Shown: piece by piece, positions 59,995 to 64,000 of the stretch
How the letters are laid out: the number at the start of each line of letters is the position of its first letter
Numbering within the stretch: the stretch's first letter is position 1
Source of the DNA: JAVJUV01 sp040220415
Lineage (GTDB): Bacteria > Pseudomonadota > Alphaproteobacteria > Rhodobacterales > Rhodobacteraceae
DNA length: 64,000 nt
Assembly (NCBI GenBank): GCA_040220415.1
Contig: JAVJUV010000083.1
Coordinates: 24,655 to 88,654, forward strand
Reading direction: 5' to 3'
Translations under genes and position numbers: made by a program
Notes under the pieces: generated by a model
What the model saw: only the letters and a program-made list of their open reading frames with translations
Databases searched by the model: none
Told to the model about the DNA's origin: nothing

Positions 59995-61440
59995 TCAGAG
60001 AATGGCGGCCAGGCTGATCCCGGCCGAGATGAAGACGACGAGGATCAGCAGCAGGGGCCAGATGAAGACGAGCCAGCGGTCGAACGACACGCGCCCGATG
60101 GCCAGACCGCCGATCACAACCGCAGAGGTGGGCGTGATCAGATTCACGAGCCCGCTCGCCGATTGATAGGCCGTCACCACGAGATCACGGCCAACCCCCG
60201 CGAAATCCCCCAACGGGGCAAGGATCGGCATCGACAGGACGGCGAGGCCGGACGACGAGGGCACCAGGAAGCTCATCCCGATCTCGATCCAGAGCATCAG
60301 GTTGATGAACGCGATCTGAGGCAGGCCACCAAGCGCGTCGGCGGCACTGTTCAGGATCGTGTCGGCAATCAGGCCCTGCTCCATGATCACCACGATGCCG
60401 CGCGCCAGACCGATCACCAGCGCCACCCCCAGGAGATCCTTGGCACCTTCCACAAAGGACGCGGTCAGCGCCTTTTCCCCCATCCGCGCCACCAGCCCGA
60501 CCACGATGGCCATGCCGAAGAACAGCGCGCCCATCCGGGCCATCCACCATCCCTGGCTGGAGACCCCCCAGATCATCACGGCAAAGGTCGCGAAAAACAG
60601 GATCAGAACCAGTTTCTGGGTGCCGCTCAGCTTTGGCTCCTCGAATTCTGCATCCGTCTCGTTCAGAAAAAACTGCCGGTCGCTGTCGCGTTGCGTGGCA
60701 ACGACGGACCGGGCCGGGTCGGCTTTGACCTTTGATGCGTAGCGCATCACGTAGGCGACACAGATTGCGAGGCCGCCCAACAGAATAACCAGCCGCAAAG
60801 CCATGCCTTCGGTGAACGGGATGCCCGCCGCGTTCGAGGCAATCACCGTGGCGAAGGGGTTGATCGTCGATCCCAGCGTGCCGATCCCGGCGCCGATCAG
60901 GATGATTGCCACGCCGGTCACCGAATCGTAGCCGGCCGCGATCACCACCGGGATCAGCAGCGCATAGAAGGCCAGCGTTTCCTCGGCCATGCCATAGGTC
61001 GTCCCCCCCAGGGCAAAGAGCGACATCAAGATCGGAATCATCCATATCTCTCGCCCCTTAAGGCGCACCATCGCGGTCTGGATGCCGGTGTCGATGGCCT
61101 TGGTGGCGTTGACCACACCCAGAAAACCACCCAGAAGCAGCACGAACAGCGCCACGTCGATGGCATTGGCCGCATAGCTGTCGGGATCGTAGAACCCGGC
61201 GACCGGTGCCAGCATCACATCGACGAAGCCCTGCGGGTTGGGATCGACCTCCTGGTAGGTGCCGGGCACGGCGATCTCGCGGCCCACCTCCTCGTTCATG
61301 GCGCGGTCATACTGGCCCGCCGGGATGATCCAGGTCAGCGCCGCGACGACGATGATCAGACCGAACAGGATCGTGTAGGCGGTCGGAAACCGCGCCGCCA
61401 TGCCCTGCCCGTCCGGTGTTTTGGTCGATGTATCAGACAT
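59995..61440 (-). CDS. YfcC-family transporter, possible arginine/ornithine exchanger
   Basis: I place the start at the ATG ending at 61440 (MSDTSTKTPDGQG), with AAGGGGA upstream, giving 481 residues. About 12 membrane segments and the GFLGVVNATKAIDTGI, GGTTYGMAEETLAFYALLIPV and NLITPTSAVVIGGLAIGRVSFDRWLVFI blocks identify the YfcC (ArcD/DcuC-related) family. Members next to arcABC probably import arginine and export ornithine or citrulline, though the substrate has to be inferred from context. It follows the P-ATPase gene by 16 nt. Confidence 0.88.
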   Translation of the reverse strand: MSDTSTKTPDGQGMAARFPTAYTILFGLIIVVAALTWIIPAGQYDRAMNEEVGREIAVPGTYQEVDPNPQGFVDVMLAPVAGFYDPDSYAANAIDVALFVLLLGGFLGVVNATKAIDTGIQTAMVRLKGREIWMIPILMSLFALGGTTYGMAEETLAFYALLIPVVIAAGYDSVTGVAIILIGAGIGTLGSTINPFATVIASNAAGIPFTEGMALRLVILLGGLAICVAYVMRYASKVKADPARSVVATQRDSDRQFFLNETDAEFEEPKLSGTQKLVLILFFATFAVMIWGVSSQGWWMARMGALFFGMAIVVGLVARMGEKALTASFVEGAKDLLGVALVIGLARGIVVIMEQGLIADTILNSAADALGGLPQIAFINLMLWIEIGMSFLVPSSSGLAVLSMPILAPLGDFAGVGRDLVVTAYQSASGLVNLITPTSAVVIGGLAIGRVSFDRWLVFIWPLLLILVVFISAGISLAAIL

Positions 61441-61456
61441 ATCGAGTTCCCCTCTT

Positions 61457-63805
61457 TCAATGTGATTTCTGCGGATGCGATGCGTGCTGCGGGCCTTGGC
61501 CCGTCTGCGCGGCACTGGCGGCGGCCTTGCCCGCGCCAATACCTTCCAACCGGGTGCGTTTCAGCAGCAGCGCGTTGACGGCGACCAGGGCCGAGCTGCC
61601 CGACATCGCAATCGCCGCGACGGCGGGGCTGATGATCAGCGGATAGAACACGCCTGCTGCCATCGGGAAGGCGATCACGTTGTAGGCCACCGCCCAGAAC
61701 AGGTTCTGGTGCATCTTGCGCAAGGTGGCGCGCGACAGCTCGATGGCCCCCACGACATCGTAGGGGTCGCTCTTCATCAACACGACATCGGCGCTTTCCA
61801 TCGCCACGTCTGTGCCCGCGCCGATGGCAAAGCCGACGTCGGCCTGGGTCAAGGCGGGTGCGTCGTTGACACCGTCGCCGACCATGCCGACGCGTCTGCC
61901 CTGGGCCTGAAGCTCTTTGACCTTCTCGGCCTTCTGGCCCGGAAGAACATCTGCCAGCACAATGTCGATGCCCAACTCGCCCGCGATCCGCCGTGCAGTA
62001 CCTTCGTTGTCGCCGGTCAGCATCGCCACCTCGACCCCGCGTTCGCGCAGCTTGGCTACGGCGGCCATCGCACTGGGACGCGGCGCATCGGCAATCGCGA
62101 TCAGGCCCAGCATCCGGCCCGCCCGGGCGACATGGACGACCGTTCGGCCCTCGCCCTTCAGGCGTTCGGCCTCGGCGGTCAGGGTGCCGACGTCGATGCC
62201 CTCCTCGTCCATCAGTCGCCGGTTGCCGACCAGCACGGTTTCACCTGCGACCTCGGCGCGTGCGCCGCGACCTTCGAGATTGAGAAACCCGGCCATCTGC
62301 GGCACGTCGAGATCCGCGGCGCGTTCGACGATGGCCAGGGCCAGCGGGTGATCGGAACCGCGATCTACGGCAGCGGCAGCCCGAAGCGGGTCATCTTCCA
62401 CGCTGCCCTCGGCGGCAACGACCTCGACGACGCGAGGCTGACCCATCGTCAGCGTGCCGGTCTTGTCGAACACGATCACGTCAAGCTTGGTCGCGTCTTC
62501 CAGCGCACCGGCGTTCTTGAACAGGATGCCGTGCTGCGCCCCCAGCCCAGTGCCGACCATCACCGCCATCGGCGTGGCAAGACCCAGCGCATCGGGACAG
62601 GCGATGACGAAAACGGTGATCGTCAGTGTCAGCGCGAAGAGAAGCGGCGAGCCGATCCACCAGAACCACACCGCGAAGGTCGCAAGCCCGATCACGATGG
62701 CGATCAGCACCAGCCATTGCGAGGCGCGGTCGGCCAGAAGCTGCGCGGGCGCCTTGGAGTTCTGCGCCTCCTGAACCAGCTTGACGATCTGCGCCAGCGC
62801 GGTATCGGCACCGACCTTGGTGGCGCGGTAGCGGAAGCTGCCGCTCTTGTTGATCGTGGCGCCGATCACGCTGTCGCCCACGGCCTTGTTCACCGGCATG
62901 GACTCGCCTGTCAGCATGGATTCGTCGACCAGCGACGTGCCTTCGACGACCTCGCCGTCCACGGGGATCTTGTTTCCGGGCCGGATCAGCACAATCTCGC
63001 CCTGCAGCACCTCGGAGGTGGGCACCTCGACCTCCTGCCCGTCGCGGATGACGGTCGCCATCGGCGGCGCAAGATCGAGAAGCGCCCGGATCGCGGCCGA
63101 GGCCCCGGCCCGCGCACGCATCTCAAGCCAGTGCCCCAGCAGGATGAAGACCAGCAGCACCGCCACGGCTTCGTAGAACTGCACGCCGGGAAAGAAGAAG
63201 GTCGAGCCGACGCTGAACACATAGCCGGTGCCGACCGACAGCACGACCAGCACAGCCATGTTCAGGATACCGTTGCGCAGCGCTCGCCAGGCGGCGACGA
63301 AGAACGGCCAGCTTGGCCAGATGATCGCGGCACTGCCGAGGAAGAACAGCCACAGGTCCAGCCTCAGCCCGAAAGGCGGCGCGGGCGGCGTGAACATGCC
63401 CCCCATCGGCGAATAGGTGAAGATCGGGATGGTGAAGAGAAGCGCCACCCAGAACCGGTTGCGCATGTCGCGGACCATGTCGGCCATGTCCATGCCGCCG
63501 CCGTGGCCCATCTCGTGCGCCATCGCGTCATGGTTGGCCGGCGCATCCGCATCGGACATCTGGTGGTCCGCATGGCAGACGTGGTTCGGAACCCGCTCGC
63601 CTGAGCAGTGGAATCCACAGGACTCAACCGATTTGCGAAGAGCGTCTTCACCCACTGCCGTCTCGTCGTATTGGACCGTCACGCTTGCCGATGCCGGGTT
63701 CGCTTCGGCTCGGTGCACTCCGTCGAGGGCTGATAAATGGCGTTCGACCGCGAGATGATCGAGTTCCTCGAACAGCCCACGGACTTCAAGGGTCAGTGTT
63801 CTCAA
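61457..63805 (-). CDS. P1B-type metal ATPase with CPD motif and degenerate HMA domain
   Basis: I choose the TTG ending at 63805 (MRTLTLEVRGLFEELD), 6 nt after AGGAG, giving 782 residues. The first 65 residues keep an HMA-like fold but GLFEELD replaces the CxxC metal site. A His/Met-rich stretch follows (about 77-107). The transport-helix motif is CPD (403-405) instead of CPC or CPH. DKTGT lies at 447-451, SDHPLA near 490, and GDGVNDAP in the hinge. Helix 7 has YNVIAFP and helix 8 MSGSSALVAVNALL, resembling Cu pumps of the CopB group. Metal specificity is open. It is the first gene of the Arc/N-ATPase operon. Confidence 0.88.
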   Translation of the reverse strand: MRTLTLEVRGLFEELDHLAVERHLSALDGVHRAEANPASASVTVQYDETAVGEDALRKSVESCGFHCSGERVPNHVCHADHQMSDADAPANHDAMAHEMGHGGGMDMADMVRDMRNRFWVALLFTIPIFTYSPMGGMFTPPAPPFGLRLDLWLFFLGSAAIIWPSWPFFVAAWRALRNGILNMAVLVVLSVGTGYVFSVGSTFFFPGVQFYEAVAVLLVFILLGHWLEMRARAGASAAIRALLDLAPPMATVIRDGQEVEVPTSEVLQGEIVLIRPGNKIPVDGEVVEGTSLVDESMLTGESMPVNKAVGDSVIGATINKSGSFRYRATKVGADTALAQIVKLVQEAQNSKAPAQLLADRASQWLVLIAIVIGLATFAVWFWWIGSPLLFALTLTITVFVIACPDALGLATPMAVMVGTGLGAQHGILFKNAGALEDATKLDVIVFDKTGTLTMGQPRVVEVVAAEGSVEDDPLRAAAAVDRGSDHPLALAIVERAADLDVPQMAGFLNLEGRGARAEVAGETVLVGNRRLMDEEGIDVGTLTAEAERLKGEGRTVVHVARAGRMLGLIAIADAPRPSAMAAVAKLRERGVEVAMLTGDNEGTARRIAGELGIDIVLADVLPGQKAEKVKELQAQGRRVGMVGDGVNDAPALTQADVGFAIGAGTDVAMESADVVLMKSDPYDVVGAIELSRATLRKMHQNLFWAVAYNVIAFPMAAGVFYPLIISPAVAAIAMSGSSALVAVNALLLKRTRLEGIGAGKAAASAAQTGQGPQHASHPQKSH

Positions 63806-63858
63806 TTTTGGCTCCTGTCGATTTTTCCTTGCGATCGGAAACGACCGTCTGGTGGATA

Positions 63859-63883
63859 GACGTTGCAAGCGGGCGATCGTTAC
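63859..63883 (-). promoter_or_regulatory. ECF-type promoter, P-ATPase/Arc/N-ATPase operon
   Basis: Minus-strand GTAAC (63879-63883) and CGTC (63859-63862), then TATC, are exactly 16 nt apart, with TGTAACG context. The expected leader to the TTG start at 63805 is about 45 nt. With no other large gap until 49404, it could drive 14 genes. Confidence 0.72.
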
Positions 63884-64000
63884 AGTGGCGACTGAAATCA
63901 TGCGGCCAAGACGGGCGGTGCATTCAACAGCCTCCGTCGGGGCAACGAGGTGTGCCAAAACCCACCGAGCCGTAATGATCACAGTCGTGTAGCGTCGAAG

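Noticed and set aside
61475..63604. 709-residue plus-strand frame opposite the P-type ATPase
   Set aside because: High GC leaves long antisense frames open; the minus-strand protein has full catalytic motifs and the plus frame has none.
63806..63982. N-terminal extension of the CPD-ATPase
   Set aside because: A TTG start with AGGAG at 63805 fits the HMA-like fold; the extension would cover the ECF-type promoter and has no domain.

Overview
The window is GC-rich, densely packed DNA from an alphaproteobacterium, most likely a Rhodobacterales relative. I infer this from protein style, codon bias and FNR-type (FnrL-like) operator sites; no rRNA or housekeeping marker is present to confirm it. 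I see no transposases, tRNAs, rRNAs or CRISPR arrays. Almost everything reads on the minus strand, mostly in translationally coupled operons. The content looks like an accessory island for low oxygen, stress and metal survival.

Layout, by coordinate. (1) 1-7632: a chain of ATGA-overlapping genes read from 7351 downward: DUF5676 membrane protein, beta-CASP RNase-like hydrolase, AMP/thymidine phosphorylase-like enzyme, PRPP synthase, CopA-type ATPase, an exported protein, and a DUF2933 protein cut by the window edge. A 55-residue Cys-rich peptide gene precedes it. (2) 7817-14743: phospholipase D/cardiolipin synthase, FAD oxidoreductase, CBS-BON protein, orphan Rieske protein, FabI, a 59-residue His-rich membrane peptide, DUF3141 hydrolase and a small unknown gene. 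(3) 14836-21984: three ECF sigma factors plus a free-standing sigma region-4 protein, all with the same Cys-rich tail, interleaved with an EamA transporter, Cfa and an archaeal-type (type II) GAPDH. (4) 22266-37717: a 15.5-kb operon for a 2-oxoacid oxidoreductase, an NAD(P)H flavoprotein fused to a ferredoxin, a group 3b-like [NiFe] hydrogenase, its protease and HypCABDFE, with a perfect FNR box in front. (5) 37916-48957: cyclic beta-1,2-glucan synthase (NdvB), universal stress protein, small membrane protein and a PRC-barrel protein. (6) 49404-63805: one 14-kb operon holding a P1B ATPase with a CPD motif, a YfcC-family transporter, arginine deiminase pathway ArcABC, an SDR, and a complete N-type F1FO ATPase (atpDCQRBEFAG).

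The main discovery is a promoter family not explained by any gene call. Nine intergenic sites, all correctly oriented towards a start codon, share GTAA(C/T/G)-G then CGTCT with exactly 16 nt between GTAAN and CGTC (fuller consensus TGTAANG-N14-GCGTCT). They precede the Cys-rich peptide, the DUF3141 operon, the EamA transporter, the second ECF gene, cfa-GAPDH, the region-4 protein, the USP-NdvB operon, the PRC-barrel gene, and the P-ATPase/Arc/N-ATPase operon. This resembles an ECF promoter but differs from the alphaproteobacterial EcfG consensus (GGAAC-N16/17-CGTT). I infer that one or more of the local Cys-tailed ECF sigma factors drive an island-wide regulon, with an FNR box upstream of the third ECF gene tying it to oxygen.

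Together the genes suggest a survival programme: pyruvate oxidised to NAD(P)H and H2, ATP from arginine fermentation, ATP used for ion pumping (N-ATPase) and metal export (two P1B ATPases), and envelope remodelling (Cfa, Cls, NdvB). The sequence shows gene identities, overlaps and motif positions; the physiological reading is inference.
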